A DNA stretch of 64,000 nucleotides from Enterovibrio qingdaonensis (GTDB taxonomy: Bacteria; Pseudomonadota; Gammaproteobacteria; Enterobacterales; Vibrionaceae): the NCBI RefSeq assembly GCF_028683135.1, contig NZ_JAJUBB010000002.1, positions 1 to 64,000 of the forward strand, in the 5' to 3' direction. Below the pieces are notes generated by a model. It was not told the origin of the DNA, searched no databases, and worked only from the letters and a program-made list of their open reading frames with translations. The position numbers were made by a program, and so were the translations under genes. Below, piece after piece: positions 26,812 to 34,886 of this stretch (within the stretch, counting starts at the first letter, position 1; each line of letters opens with the position of its first letter).

Positions 26812-27660
26812 ATGGCAATGCCTGAATGCGCGACCACAGGCGAAAAAGTGTGGTATGTGGTTTTCCGCCTAATCTGTGCGGCAATTTTTTTATTTTTGGT
26901 GGGTCCCCTTTTAGTGATTATCCCACTGAGTTTTAATGCGGAACCTTACTTTACCTTCACACCTGAAATGTTGAGTTTTGATCCTGCGGGTTTTTCACTC
27001 CGATGGTATGACGATTTCTTCACGTCAGATGCTTGGCAAACCGCGGTTAAAAACAGTGTCATCGTGGCCATCGCATCGACCATTCTGGCAACGGTGCTGG
27101 GCACAATCGCCGCGTTGGGATTATCGAGTCGATACATGCCGTATAAAGATGTGATCATGGCGATATTGATTTCGCCCATGATTGTGCCTTTGATTATCTC
27201 AGCAGCGGCGATGTTTTTCTTCTTCTCGCGCTTTCAACTGACACAAACGTATATTGGCGTCATTTTGGCGCATACGGCGTTGGGTATTCCGTTTGTAGTG
27301 ATTACGGTAACGGCGACGCTAAGTGGCTTTGACCATTCGTTGACGCGAGCTTCAGCGAGTTTAGGGGCAAATCCGGTACAGACGTTTTTTAAGGTTGTTT
27401 TACCTTTGGTTACACCGGGTGTGATTTCCGGCGCGCTGTTTGCGTTTATTACTTCGTTTGATGAAGTAGTTGTGGTGTTGTTTATCGCTGGGCCCGAGCA
27501 AACCACATTGCCCATCCAAATGTGGGCAGGGATTCGAGAGGAAATAAGTCCTACGATCTTGGCTGCGGCTACCTTGCTGGTTGCATTGTCCATTGCACTG
27601 CTAACAACGCTGGAGTTCTTGAGAAGACGTAGTGCGAAGATGAGAGGTATTGAAGAATAA
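26812..27660 (+). CDS. potC: PotC-like ABC transporter permease
   Basis: A 282-residue permease, the second membrane half of the importer. Six helices are visible, beginning with LICAAIFLFLVGPLLVIIPLSF. The family's periplasmic stretch PAGFSLRWYDDFFTSDAWQTAVKNS follows the first helix. The coupling loop is LTRASASLGANPVQTFFKVVLPLVTPG, and a further helix is GALFAFITSFDEVVVVLFIAG. GGAGAAATACC precedes the ATG. Length and motifs are normal for the family. An inverted repeat follows the stop. Confidence 0.9.
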   Translation: MAMPECATTGEKVWYVVFRLICAAIFLFLVGPLLVIIPLSFNAEPYFTFTPEMLSFDPAGFSLRWYDDFFTSDAWQTAVKNSVIVAIASTILATVLGTIAALGLSSRYMPYKDVIMAILISPMIVPLIISAAAMFFFFSRFQLTQTYIGVILAHTALGIPFVVITVTATLSGFDHSLTRASASLGANPVQTFFKVVLPLVTPGVISGALFAFITSFDEVVVVLFIAGPEQTTLPIQMWAGIREEISPTILAAATLLVALSIALLTTLEFLRRRSAKMRGIEE

Positions 27661-27661
27661 G

Positions 27662-27711
27662 TTGGCCTGCCAGTTGTCCATTCCCCCAAATGAAGACAAC
27701 TGGCAAACCAA
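27662..27711. terminator. Inverted repeat between convergent genes
   Basis: TGCCAGTTGTC (27668-27678) is matched by GACAACTGGCA (27695-27705) with a 16-base loop, and TTGG/CCAA extend it outward (27662-27665 and 27708-27711). No long T-run follows on either strand, so it may be a weak or factor-assisted terminator for potC and the facing gene. Confidence 0.5.
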
Positions 27712-27716
27712 GCTTG

Positions 27717-28064
27717 TTAGAGTTCAGACCAATTTGGTAGTTTTTTGCGTTTGGCCGAAAGCTTGTACCAACTCGCCATCATCAATCCAAAGATGAGACC
27801 AGTCGTCATTGATGCATTAAATGCGTAAAGCAATGAGACACCTAAGTTATTCCACTGCATAAACCACATGATGATGCCCCACAAGGTGCCAAACCAAATG
27901 GTACCTAGCAGGATATTTGCACTAAAGGTGGCAAACTGAGGTGGTGGTACTTTTAATCCCAGTTTTCTCGCTAGGCGATAAATGACAGGGTTGATTGAAG
28001 AGGCTAAAAAGCCATGTTCGATAAGCACCTTGTGTGCTTTGTCTAGATGTTGCTCAAAACTCAT
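27717..28064 (-). CDS. DUF6404-like small membrane protein
   Basis: A 115-residue protein with a soluble helical N terminus (QHLDKAHKVLIEHGF, VIYRLARKLGLKVPPPQF) and two membrane helices (NILLGTIWFGTLWGIIMWFMQW and ASMTTGLIFGLMMASWY), ending in a basic tail. The KLGLKVPPPQF element is what I recall from the DUF6404 family of gammaproteobacteria; the match is from memory. Function unknown. It is alone, convergent with the Pot-like operon, with no clear ribosome site beyond a purine-poor leader. Confidence 0.6.
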   Translation of the reverse strand: MSFEQHLDKAHKVLIEHGFLASSINPVIYRLARKLGLKVPPPQFATFSANILLGTIWFGTLWGIIMWFMQWNNLGVSLLYAFNASMTTGLIFGLMMASWYKLSAKRKKLPNWSEL

Positions 28065-28270
28065 TTAAAATCACTACTTACAACGTGTTGGGCTCACTAT
28101 ATCGCAACGCATGTGCTTGCAAATGAGCATCGACGGAATTGGTGACCGCGCTCTCGAAGAATCGGTGTTTTACGAGGAAACACGCGACAAGCCTTGGATT
28201 TGTTGGCTTTTTCAAGGCCCTGCAGATTGATCGGTGAATCAAATTGCATCTGCAATGCTGGGAACCTCAA

Positions 28271-29434
28271 CTATTTCGCCAGTGAAAGTACGTTGTACTT
28301 AAGTTTTGTCGTATGTAGGCTGCAAACCATAGCGACCAATGACGCACCAATCAGCGTACCTCCCAAGTGTTGAAATTCACCCGCGATACCGAGTGCTGCG
28401 CCAAGCATCAAATAGTACATCAAACCCAACAGGGCTCCCGCAGAGCCAGCGACGTCGCGATAGTTTGCAAGTGCTCGTCCTAGTACGTTTGGGATCGCAA
28501 TGCCATTAGCCATGACCACTAACATCATCGGGGCAAGAAGCCAAATACTGTCTGACAGAATCCAAACACCTATGCTTCCAATCAACATCACTGCGCATGC
28601 GACAGTGACTAAACGGTTGAGGTTTTGATGTCGTTGAAGCAATAACTTGTTCAATAAACCACCGGCAAATGAGCCAGCGGCCAACGCAAACCCGCTGTAG
28701 CTGAACTCGATTGAAGAGTATCCCATACGTTCAAATGAAAATGGCGCGATGGCATAGAAACCAAAAAGCAGCAAATTGAACATGGCAATGAGGATGGCAT
28801 TGCGCCAGACACCGATATCTTTCGTCATTCGGATTGCCAATTGGAACAGAGGGACATGCTGTGTGCTTGCAGGCTTTGTTTCAGGCAGTCTCATAAAGGT
28901 AGACCCCAAAAGTATGCCAGCACTGATCATCAATGCGAGAAACACCCCAAGGTAGCCCCAGTGTGTGGTGAGTACGCCTCCAACAAGTAAACCAACGACT
29001 GGGCTTATAGCGACTGCCATGCCCATGATTGAGAATACCTTGGCCAGTGCGTGGCCTTCAAACGCGTCTCTTAGGATAGTTTGACCAATGACTGATCCAA
29101 CAGCAGCACCGATCGCCGCGATGACCCGGGCAAGCAATATTATTGAGAAGTCTTTAGCAACAATAGCTAGCGCGCACCCTACACTGTAAGTCAGCAACCC
29201 AACAAGCATTGCCTTTCGTCTTCCAATCACGTCGCAAAGCCTTCCCCAAATAAACACGCCTATGGCAAATGATGAAAAGTAAACCGATAACGTTAGTGAT
29301 GCCGTATCAGAAGACACGCCGAAGGCATTAGCAAGATTGGGTAATGCAGGGATGTAGATTGTTTCAGCAACTTGCGGAAACATCATCAAGGCACTAAGCA
29401 GCCAAAGTGATGGGGTTTGTTTTTTCATATTCAC
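28271..29434 (-). CDS. MFS drug resistance transporter, Bcr/CflA type
   Basis: A 387-residue twelve-helix major facilitator of the DHA1 type, which usually expels drugs or metabolites by proton antiport. Helix 1 holds LPNLANAFGVSSDTASLT, and the loop 2-3 signature is WGRLCDVIGRRKAMLVGL. Motif C-like GMAVAISPVVGLLVGG lies in helix 5. The gene is divergent from the AraC-type regulator at 29529, which probably controls it. Length is normal. The ligand is not readable. Confidence 0.88.
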   Translation of the reverse strand: MNMKKQTPSLWLLSALMMFPQVAETIYIPALPNLANAFGVSSDTASLTLSVYFSSFAIGVFIWGRLCDVIGRRKAMLVGLLTYSVGCALAIVAKDFSIILLARVIAAIGAAVGSVIGQTILRDAFEGHALAKVFSIMGMAVAISPVVGLLVGGVLTTHWGYLGVFLALMISAGILLGSTFMRLPETKPASTQHVPLFQLAIRMTKDIGVWRNAILIAMFNLLLFGFYAIAPFSFERMGYSSIEFSYSGFALAAGSFAGGLLNKLLLQRHQNLNRLVTVACAVMLIGSIGVWILSDSIWLLAPMMLVVMANGIAIPNVLGRALANYRDVAGSAGALLGLMYYLMLGAALGIAGEFQHLGGTLIGASLVAMVCSLHTTKLKYNVLSLAK

Positions 29435-29472
29435 TCCGAAACAAAATTGTTAAGCAGGGGGCAGTCTACGGT

Positions 29473-29493
29473 GTAATATGAAAGGCGTAATAT
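29473..29493. promoter_or_regulatory. GTAATAT direct repeat, possible AraC site
   Basis: GTAATAT occurs at 29473-29479 and 29487-29493, 14 bases apart, in the 94-base region between the divergent MFS and AraC-type genes. Placement suits control of both. No experiment or alignment supports it beyond position. Confidence 0.3.
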
Positions 29494-29528
29494 CGACATT
29501 AGAACCTTAAATATCAATATTCGGACAT

Positions 29529-30293
29529 ATGGCAGTTATCACAGAGAACATGCGGTTCAACGCAGATGCACTCGACAATTTGGTCATTGGTGTCGCCACA
29601 CGAATAGGGCGACATGACTCGGGTATGCATTATCACAAAAAGCACCAACTACTTTGTGCAGCGTCAGGCAGCATGAGTATTAATCTGGATGGGATTTGGT
29701 GTGTACTTCCGCCAGCAAGAGCAGTGTGGATCCCTGCGGGAACCAAACATTGCGCGGTAATGAGGAATGTTGTGGATTACCGTTCGCTCTACTTTGATGT
29801 CGATGAATCGCCCCTTTTCCCTACGGAAATAAAGATTATTTCGGTGAATCTCCTTCTGAGAGAACTGATCGAGCGAATGGCATACTGGGAGTGGGAAAAG
29901 CCGATAGAAGAGCAAAGGTCAACCTTTGCACTCTTTTGCGAAGAGCTGATGCTGTCCGAAGAAGAGCATTTTTCCCTAAAGTTACCAACGGACCGCCGTT
30001 TGACCCAGTGGTTAGGAAAAGTGATGGGAGGCGAGTTGGTGCCGGAATTGTTAGCGGATATGGCACAAAATATAGGAGCCAGTGCAAAAACAGTGAGTCG
30101 CATTTTCTCTCGAGAGACCGGCATGCCATACCAAGCTTGGCGGCAACAATGGCGTCTTCAAGCCTCGATTGAGTATTTATCTAAAGGAACGAGCGTATCC
30201 GATGTTGCTATGTTTCTGGGATTCTCAAGTGACAGCGCATTTATCAGCTTTTTCAGGAAGATGACAGGGCACACTCCCGGACGTTACCTATAG
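29529..30293 (+). CDS. AraC-family regulator with cupin domain
   Basis: A 254-residue transcription factor. The N-terminal half is a cupin-like ligand-binding domain (MHYHKKHQLLCAASGSMSI, WCVLPPARAVWIPAGTKH). The C-terminal 100 residues hold two helix-turn-helix units: LLADMAQNIGASAKTVSRIF and TSVSDVAMFLGFSSDSAFISFF, ending in GHTPGRYL. This NimR-type layout usually goes with a divergent efflux gene, as here. ATG 29529 has only CGGA upstream. The inducer is unknown. Confidence 0.88.
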   Translation: MAVITENMRFNADALDNLVIGVATRIGRHDSGMHYHKKHQLLCAASGSMSINLDGIWCVLPPARAVWIPAGTKHCAVMRNVVDYRSLYFDVDESPLFPTEIKIISVNLLLRELIERMAYWEWEKPIEEQRSTFALFCEELMLSEEEHFSLKLPTDRRLTQWLGKVMGGELVPELLADMAQNIGASAKTVSRIFSRETGMPYQAWRQQWRLQASIEYLSKGTSVSDVAMFLGFSSDSAFISFFRKMTGHTPGRYL

Positions 30294-30341
30294 CTGACTG
30301 TCAATTTACAGTGTAATTTACGTTTGGATTGCATTATTTAT

Positions 30342-30360
30342 TGTAATGATAACCATTCTC
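30342..30360 (+). promoter_or_regulatory. Fur box upstream of small Cys-rich gene
   Basis: TGTAATGATAACCATTCTC matches 15 of 19 positions of the classic Fur consensus. It lies 47 bases before the GTG start at 30407, where a promoter is expected. This predicts repression by iron. Confidence 0.8.
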
Positions 30361-30406
30361 ATCTATGTTTGATTTCTAATACACAAAGAAAAAGGAAGAT
30401 CACCTC

Positions 30407-30715
30407 GTGGATTGGGAATCGAGCGACAAGGCGACTGCGCAGGAAATTAATCGGCATCAGAAGGTGCAGGTGGAAATGAGTGTTGAAACCTTAGAAGCCC
30501 TGTTCCTTGAAGGGAAGTTATGTGCTGCAAAGCTTAACTGTCTGAATATGGAGTCCAAACAGGCAGTACAAAACTTGTGCTTGAAGGCGTGCGTTCAAAG
30601 ATTCTGCCTTCAAGATGACGCCCCAGTTAAGGTAAGTGTTTCCAATCACATTGCAAAAAGTAAAAGGTCTACTCCTACTATATTTAAAGATTTTTCATCG
30701 GCACCTTGTAAATGA
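30407..30715 (+). CDS. Iron-regulated small cysteine-rich protein
   Basis: A 102-residue protein that I cannot name. Its core (MSVETLEALFLEGKLCAAKLNCLN, SKQAVQNLCLKACVQRFC) has six Cys in about 40 residues, spaced like paired metal or cluster ligands, inside predicted helices; the C terminus is basic and Ser/Thr-rich with a last Cys. The start is GTG 30407 with AAGGAAGATCACCTC upstream; an internal ATG at 30476 (MSVETLEALF) is a possible later start. The Fur box in front shows it belongs to the iron-starvation response. It may bind iron, heme or an Fe-S cluster; this is inference. No terminator was found. Confidence 0.65.
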   Translation: MDWESSDKATAQEINRHQKVQVEMSVETLEALFLEGKLCAAKLNCLNMESKQAVQNLCLKACVQRFCLQDDAPVKVSVSNHIAKSKRSTPTIFKDFSSAPCK

Positions 30716-30857
30716 ATTCATGAACCCCAATATATAAAAAGTTTGCTTGGTGACACATCGTTGTTCTTCCAAAGAACACCAGGTTAACACCAAAAAAGTA
30801 AATTTTATTATCTATCATTCACTTGCGATTTTCTTTTAAAAAACTTTCCACATAAGG

Positions 30858-30888
30858 GTTGAAAGATTTCGTGTGAAACTCCAAATAT
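30858..30888 (+). promoter_or_regulatory. Possible heat-shock (sigma-32) promoter
   Basis: GTTGAAA (30858-30864) resembles the CTTGAAA -35 element and CCAAATAT (30881-30888) partly matches the CCCCATNT -10 element, with 16 bases between. It would give a leader of about 120 bases for the IbpA-type gene. The surrounding 299-base gap has no gene. Confidence 0.45.
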
Positions 30889-30993
30889 AGTGGTGAAGAG
30901 GTTATGACCAATTGCGTATAGCCTTATATATTTTGAAATCAAAATCTGTGTTTCGAATGGCCTAAATAGGAATTTGAATCCAGATGTTTTAAT

Positions 30994-31013
30994 TATCGCT
31001 TCTTTGGAGGATA
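30994..31013 (+). promoter_or_regulatory. ROSE-like RNA thermometer hairpin
   Basis: In the mRNA, UAUC(G)CUUC (30994-31002) pairs with GGAGGAUA (31006-31013) around UUU, leaving one G bulged. This buries the ribosome site GGAGG directly before the ATG at 31015. The UCGCU element with a bulged G opposite the ribosome site is the hallmark of ROSE thermometers in front of small heat-shock genes, which melt on warming. Further weak stems lie upstream (for example CCTA/TAGG near 30961-30970). Confidence 0.8.
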
Positions 31014-31014
31014 T

Positions 31015-31479
31015 ATGATGAAAACTATCGATTTGAGCCCACTGTATCGTAACAGTATTGGGTTTGACCGAGTTGCTTCTTTGTTGGACAGTGCTTTCCG
31101 TGCAGAAAGCGCAGCAGCGGGTTACCCCCCATATAACATCGAAGCTCTTGAAGAGAATAATTATGCCATCACGCTGGCCGTAGCGGGTTTCTCTGATGAT
31201 GAACTCGACATTAACGTTGAGCGTGGTGTGTTAACAGTACGTGGCGAAAAGGCCAAGGTTGAAGGTAAGAACTATCTGTACCAAGGTATTGCTAACCGAA
31301 CCTTCGAACGCAAATTTAATCTTGCTGATTATATTGAAGTAACAGGGGCTGATTTAGAAAATGGTTTATTGACCGTTAAACTTCTAAAGCATATTCCAGA
31401 AGCAATGAAAGCTAAGTCTATTTCTATCAACGGTCGTAGTAAATCTCACGTTGAATTGAAAGATGAGTCATTCGCTTAA
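31015..31479 (+). CDS. ibpA: Small heat shock protein, IbpA type
   Basis: A 154-residue holdase chaperone that binds unfolding proteins in the cytoplasm. The N terminus matches IbpA (MKTIDLSPLYRNSIGFDRVASLLD). The alpha-crystallin domain spans about 38-130, with PPYNIEALEENNYAITLAVAGF, DINVERGVLTVRGEK and the closing ENGLLTVKLLKHIPEAMK, followed by a short tail. Length is usual for IbpA/B (about 140). Control appears double: a possible sigma-32 promoter and a ROSE-type hairpin over the ribosome site. A terminator follows. Confidence 0.95.
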   Translation: MMKTIDLSPLYRNSIGFDRVASLLDSAFRAESAAAGYPPYNIEALEENNYAITLAVAGFSDDELDINVERGVLTVRGEKAKVEGKNYLYQGIANRTFERKFNLADYIEVTGADLENGLLTVKLLKHIPEAMKAKSISINGRSKSHVELKDESFA

Positions 31480-31573
31480 GTTATTTCATCCCTGCTAGAT
31501 AATGGCAGTTTAATTAAATTATCGGTATGTTGCGTTAGAGTATAGCGAAGCGGTTTGCTATATTCGAAGGGTG

Positions 31574-31602
31574 AGGCCAGCTTTTAGCTGGCCTTGTTCT
31601 TT
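31574..31602 (+). terminator. Intrinsic terminator between ibpA and SDR gene
   Basis: AGGCCAGC (31574-31581) pairs with GCTGGCCT (31587-31594) around TTTTA, followed by TGTTCTTT. The genes on both sides converge here. It lies about 95 bases past the ibpA stop. Confidence 0.8.
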
Positions 31603-31608
31603 ATTACA

Positions 31609-32292
31609 TTACCACTCATGGAAGTTTCCCTCCCAAGTAAAAAACGTTCCAGAGTTTTCAATAGAAAGCCTGTCAGCGAGTGCGAGAATGCCGTCTGCAC
31701 TTTCTTGCGTCGTAATATCTGCCTTATCGCCTCCCATGTCAGTTTTTACCCAACCTGGATGGACTGGGCAAACTGTAATTCCCTGTTCCTTGAGTTCAAG
31801 TGAGAGCACCTGCATGACCTTGTTTACTGCCGCTTTTGAACTGCGATATGCAAGCATGCCTTTTGCGTCGCGATTTAACGCCCCCATCTGACTTGAAATC
31901 GTGATGACTCTTGGGTTTGAGCTCAAAGTAAGATTGGGGATAAGTGCCGTGGTGATCATCAATGGTGCGATGGTGTTGATTTCGAACGTTTCAAGCCAGC
32001 CGCTGACATCCATATCGTTGTAGGCTTGGTGTTTGGGTCCAATGATCCCTGCATTGTTAATGAGTAGGTCTATAGTGCGGCCTTCCAGTGTTTCTGCAAG
32101 CGTTTCGATGTCCTTTGCGTGAGTGACACGCAGAGGATGAAATTCAAGGTTTGCGCAGGCTAAAGAGAGAAGAGAAGGCGGTGGTTCGGTTCCCCGAAAG
32201 GTAGCAAGTACGAAATCGCCCCGTTTTAGCAATTGTTTGACCATTTCCAGTCCGATTCCACGTCCTGCACCCGTCACTAAAACATGATTCAT
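31609..32292 (-). CDS. Short-chain dehydrogenase/reductase (SDR)
   Basis: A 227-residue classical-type SDR using NAD(P)H. The cofactor motif is TGAGRGIGLEM at the N terminus, NNAG is at LLINNAGIIG, the catalytic Ser is in VITISSQMG and the Tyr-Lys pair in LAYRSSKAAVN, followed by HPGWVKTDMGG. It resembles C-factor/CsgA-like SDRs. AAGGACC lies about 11 bases before the ATG. It is monocistronic, converging with ibpA. Substrate unknown. Confidence 0.88.
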   Translation of the reverse strand: MNHVLVTGAGRGIGLEMVKQLLKRGDFVLATFRGTEPPPSLLSLACANLEFHPLRVTHAKDIETLAETLEGRTIDLLINNAGIIGPKHQAYNDMDVSGWLETFEINTIAPLMITTALIPNLTLSSNPRVITISSQMGALNRDAKGMLAYRSSKAAVNKVMQVLSLELKEQGITVCPVHPGWVKTDMGGDKADITTQESADGILALADRLSIENSGTFFTWEGNFHEW

Positions 32293-32792
32293 ACCAAGGT
32301 CCTTCTAATGCCTTTTGTTTTGGACATGTTACATGTTTTTGATATATCGGTTGTTTTACTGCCGGCAATTTTGGAAGGCGATCCAGAATGCATGGTTGAG
32401 CATCATTTAACCATTGACGTTCAATATATTACGAGACGAAAAGAAAGTTACCCACAGAAACGGTGGATAACTCTTTGGGTAACATTGGATTAATACAAAA
32501 AGGATCCAAAATAGCTGTGCTCAGGCCACTATTACTCGGGACAATCCAGATATTGTTTAGACAGTGCATACTTAATTCACAACGCGAAATCTCGCCGAAT
32601 TCAAGCCTGTTACGATATGAGTGATGGAGAATATCGGTTAGACAATTAGTCTGGAAATGTTGGCATCAAATGATAGCTACTTCTCATTAATTGCACTGGT
32701 CAAAAAACAACCACATCGAGAGGGGGCAATAATAAGCGAGTTGCGAAACAAGATAAGAGCACTCCCCATTTGAGCAAATGGGGAGTTTTACG
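32293..32792. other. Intergenic region, no gene seen
   Basis: This 500-base stretch between the leftward SDR gene start and the leftward regulator stop contains short open frames (such as 32284-32493) that lack ribosome sites and protein-like composition. Apart from the hairpin at 32761-32789, I see no feature. The SDR promoter should lie near its left end. Confidence 0.5.
32761..32789 (-). terminator. Hairpin terminator after GbdR-like gene
   Basis: ACTCCCCATTTG (32761-32772) and CAAATGGGGAGT (32775-32786) are perfect complements. On the minus strand the stem is followed by GCTCTTATCTTG, only moderately T-rich; on the plus strand TTTTA follows. It is four bases beyond the stop of the regulator gene. 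Confidence 0.7.
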
Positions 32793-33845
32793 CTAGATAG
32801 CGATTTGTTCGTCGTTTGCAGAGTTTGATAGCTCTGTTGCGGGCGCAGAAAGGGGGGCAGAAGGAGCCGTGGGGGCTTGCTTAAGACCTTGTCTCTCTTC
32901 GCGAGGAGGAAGGCCGAAGTAATCTCTGTAGCACTTACTAAAGTGTGGCGTTGAAACAAAGCCACAAGCAATTGAGATTTCGATGACTGACAAATTTGTC
33001 TGCGTCAGCAGTTGACGAGCACGGGTCAAACGAAGGTGCAGGTAGTATCGCGAAGGGGAGCACTGAATATGTTTTTGGAACAACCGCTCGAGTTGACGTC
33101 TTGAGAGTTGAACCAAACTTGCTAGCTCATCAATAGCAAAGGGTTCCTCTAAATTCGCCTCCATGAGTGACACTGTTTCAAGGAGCTTGGGCTGTGAAGT
33201 TCCAATCAAGTTACGAAGTGGCACCTTCTGTACGTCTTCACTGCTTCTGACTCTTTCACACATAAACATTTCAGAAATAGCAGCACTTAAACGCCCTCCA
33301 TGTTCATGTGACACCATAGTCAGCATCATATCCATCGGTGCAGTACCGCCGGCACTTGTCATGCGCTTCTCGCAAAAAGAGAAAAGCTTGTTACTGACGC
33401 GAATGGTAGGAAAGGCTTCTTGGAAACCCGCAAGATTCTCCCAGTGTATAGAGCAAGACTTGTCGTGCATCACGCCTGATTTCGCCAGCAGATAACTGCC
33501 CGTACAAATTGCGCCAATGGTTTTATGCTTGCGATCTTGTTGTGCAATCCAACTAATCACTTTTGGCGAGCAGTTTTTCTGAATATCCAACCCACCACAA
33601 ATGATGACGATATCAAGTTCGTGTTGGCTCGGTATTTTGTCATCAGCATTGATGGAAATGCAGTCACTGGCAGTCACCGGATTACCATCGTCACTGAGCG
33701 TGTACCATTTGTAGAGTGTTTCGCCGGAGAGTTGATTCGCCATGCGGAGAACCTCAATGGCTGAGGCCATGGCTATCATGGTAAAACGGTTGCATAGGTA
33801 AAAACCTATTCTGACTGGCTGGCGTAGCGAGGATACTGACCCCAT
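32793..33845 (-). CDS. GlxA/GbdR-type AraC regulator
   Basis: A 350-residue regulator with an N-terminal DJ-1/PfpI-like domain (RIGFYLCNRFTMIAMASAIEVLRMAN; IICGGLDI; GAICTGSYLLAKSGVM) and a C-terminal AraC DNA-binding domain (AIDELASLVQLSRRQLERLF; SVIEISIACGFVSTPHFSKCY). This matches the GbdR/CdhR group that senses glycine betaine, dimethylglycine or carnitine. It ends in a Pro/Ala/Ser-rich tail of about 40 residues that is not part of the DNA-binding domain. No betaine-degradation genes lie next to it, so target genes are elsewhere. A good purine run (AAAGGGGAT) precedes its ATG. Confidence 0.85.
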   Translation of the reverse strand: MGSVSSLRQPVRIGFYLCNRFTMIAMASAIEVLRMANQLSGETLYKWYTLSDDGNPVTASDCISINADDKIPSQHELDIVIICGGLDIQKNCSPKVISWIAQQDRKHKTIGAICTGSYLLAKSGVMHDKSCSIHWENLAGFQEAFPTIRVSNKLFSFCEKRMTSAGGTAPMDMMLTMVSHEHGGRLSAAISEMFMCERVRSSEDVQKVPLRNLIGTSQPKLLETVSLMEANLEEPFAIDELASLVQLSRRQLERLFQKHIQCSPSRYYLHLRLTRARQLLTQTNLSVIEISIACGFVSTPHFSKCYRDYFGLPPREERQGLKQAPTAPSAPLSAPATELSNSANDEQIAI

Positions 33846-34370
33846 AGTGGATCCCCTTTCCCTAGTGCAAATTCATTACAGTTCGTAGAGATTTCAGCAA
33901 GTCCAAATGCGTCTTCTCTTTTCTGCGTAGGCCAGTTGAGGGAAAAAGTAAAATGCAGAAATTAAAAACCATAGGATCACTACGGTATTTTTTATCAAAT
34001 CCTTCATTGCTGAGGAAAAGTATCGAAATTGGGACAAGATGTAGAGACTTTCTCTAAATCCAAAATGCTTAGGGTTGTAAATAAAATGTTGCAAAATGCA
34101 GTGTCAATTGGCAAATTGCCGCCAGTCTGGAAAATATAAATTGCCGCTTTTTTTATGGCCAAGCATGACATAAATGAAAGAAACTCACCCATAAATGCTC
34201 TCGTTATAAAACCAGTTTAGTTTCAATGTGAAGCGATCATTTGCGCTTCTTCGTGATGAGGCCTTTAGCTTGGTATAGGTCTTAAATCGGCACTTTTAGG
34301 TCTCATTTCATCGACATTGACGTAGTGCTTTACCGCTACACTCAAAAGTAATGGAAGTCAGGTGATTGAA
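33846..34370. other. Intergenic region before formate dehydrogenase operon
   Basis: About 520 bases with promoters expected for both divergent genes. A direct repeat (ATAGGTCTTA at 34275-34284; TTAGGTCTCA at 34296-34305) is spaced 21 bases, two helix turns, and lies 66-96 bases before the fdsG start, which would suit an activator site. A 37-residue hydrophobic frame on the minus strand (33894-34007) lacks a ribosome site and is not called. Confidence 0.4.
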
Positions 34371-34886
34371 ATGGATAGCAAAGTACTTAATAGCTCAATG
34401 AGCAATGAAGAAGCTGAGGCCGTTGTGAATGCGCTCAATACACACCGCCATCGGCAAGGTGCGTTATTGCCTGTTTTGCATGGCATTCAGGCACTGATTG
34501 GATATGTCCCTCCCTCGTCGGTAACGCTAATTGCACAAGAGCTAAACCTATCGGAAGCGGATGTTCATGGTGTGATTTCTTTTTATCATGATTTTAAGCT
34601 CTCCCCCCCCGGAGCACATGTTATCCAAGTGTGTAGGGCGGAGTCATGTCAGTCCCTTGGGGCGAATGCATTGGCCAAGCATGCCTGTTCGCGTCTAGGG
34701 GTCGATTTTCATCAAACCACGAGAGACAACAACTTTACTCTAGAGCCTGTCTATTGCTTGGGTAACTGTATGAACTCGCCTGCGATACGTGTGGACGATG
34801 AAATCTACGGGGACATGACGGATGAAAAATTTGATGACGTCATTGATCAGTTGCTCACTCAGGTTATCGAGGTAAAAGCCCCATGA
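34371..34886 (+). CDS. fdsG: NAD-dependent formate dehydrogenase, gamma subunit
   Basis: A 171-residue NuoE-like subunit that carries one [2Fe-2S] cluster and passes electrons from formate toward the FMN/NAD site. The N-terminal helical domain has GALLPVLHGIQALIGYVP and SEADVHGVISFYHDF. The thioredoxin-like domain has the four cluster Cys in CRAESC and YCLGNC. The start is chosen at ATG 34371 because AGGTGA precedes it; GTG 34362 in frame is possible. It is the first gene of fdsGBAD and overlaps fdsB by four bases. Confidence 0.9.
   Translation: MDSKVLNSSMSNEEAEAVVNALNTHRHRQGALLPVLHGIQALIGYVPPSSVTLIAQELNLSEADVHGVISFYHDFKLSPPGAHVIQVCRAESCQSLGANALAKHACSRLGVDFHQTTRDNNFTLEPVYCLGNCMNSPAIRVDDEIYGDMTDEKFDDVIDQLLTQVIEVKAP

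Noticed and set aside
30476-30715. Shorter start for the Cys-rich protein
   Set aside because: ATG 30476 is possible, but the GTG at 30407 has AAGGAAG upstream and better spacing to the Fur-box promoter, so the longer form was kept.
33894-34094. Small hydrophobic reading frame on the minus strand
   Set aside because: A 37-residue membrane-like product from an internal ATG is possible, but no ribosome site is present and no homologue is known to me.
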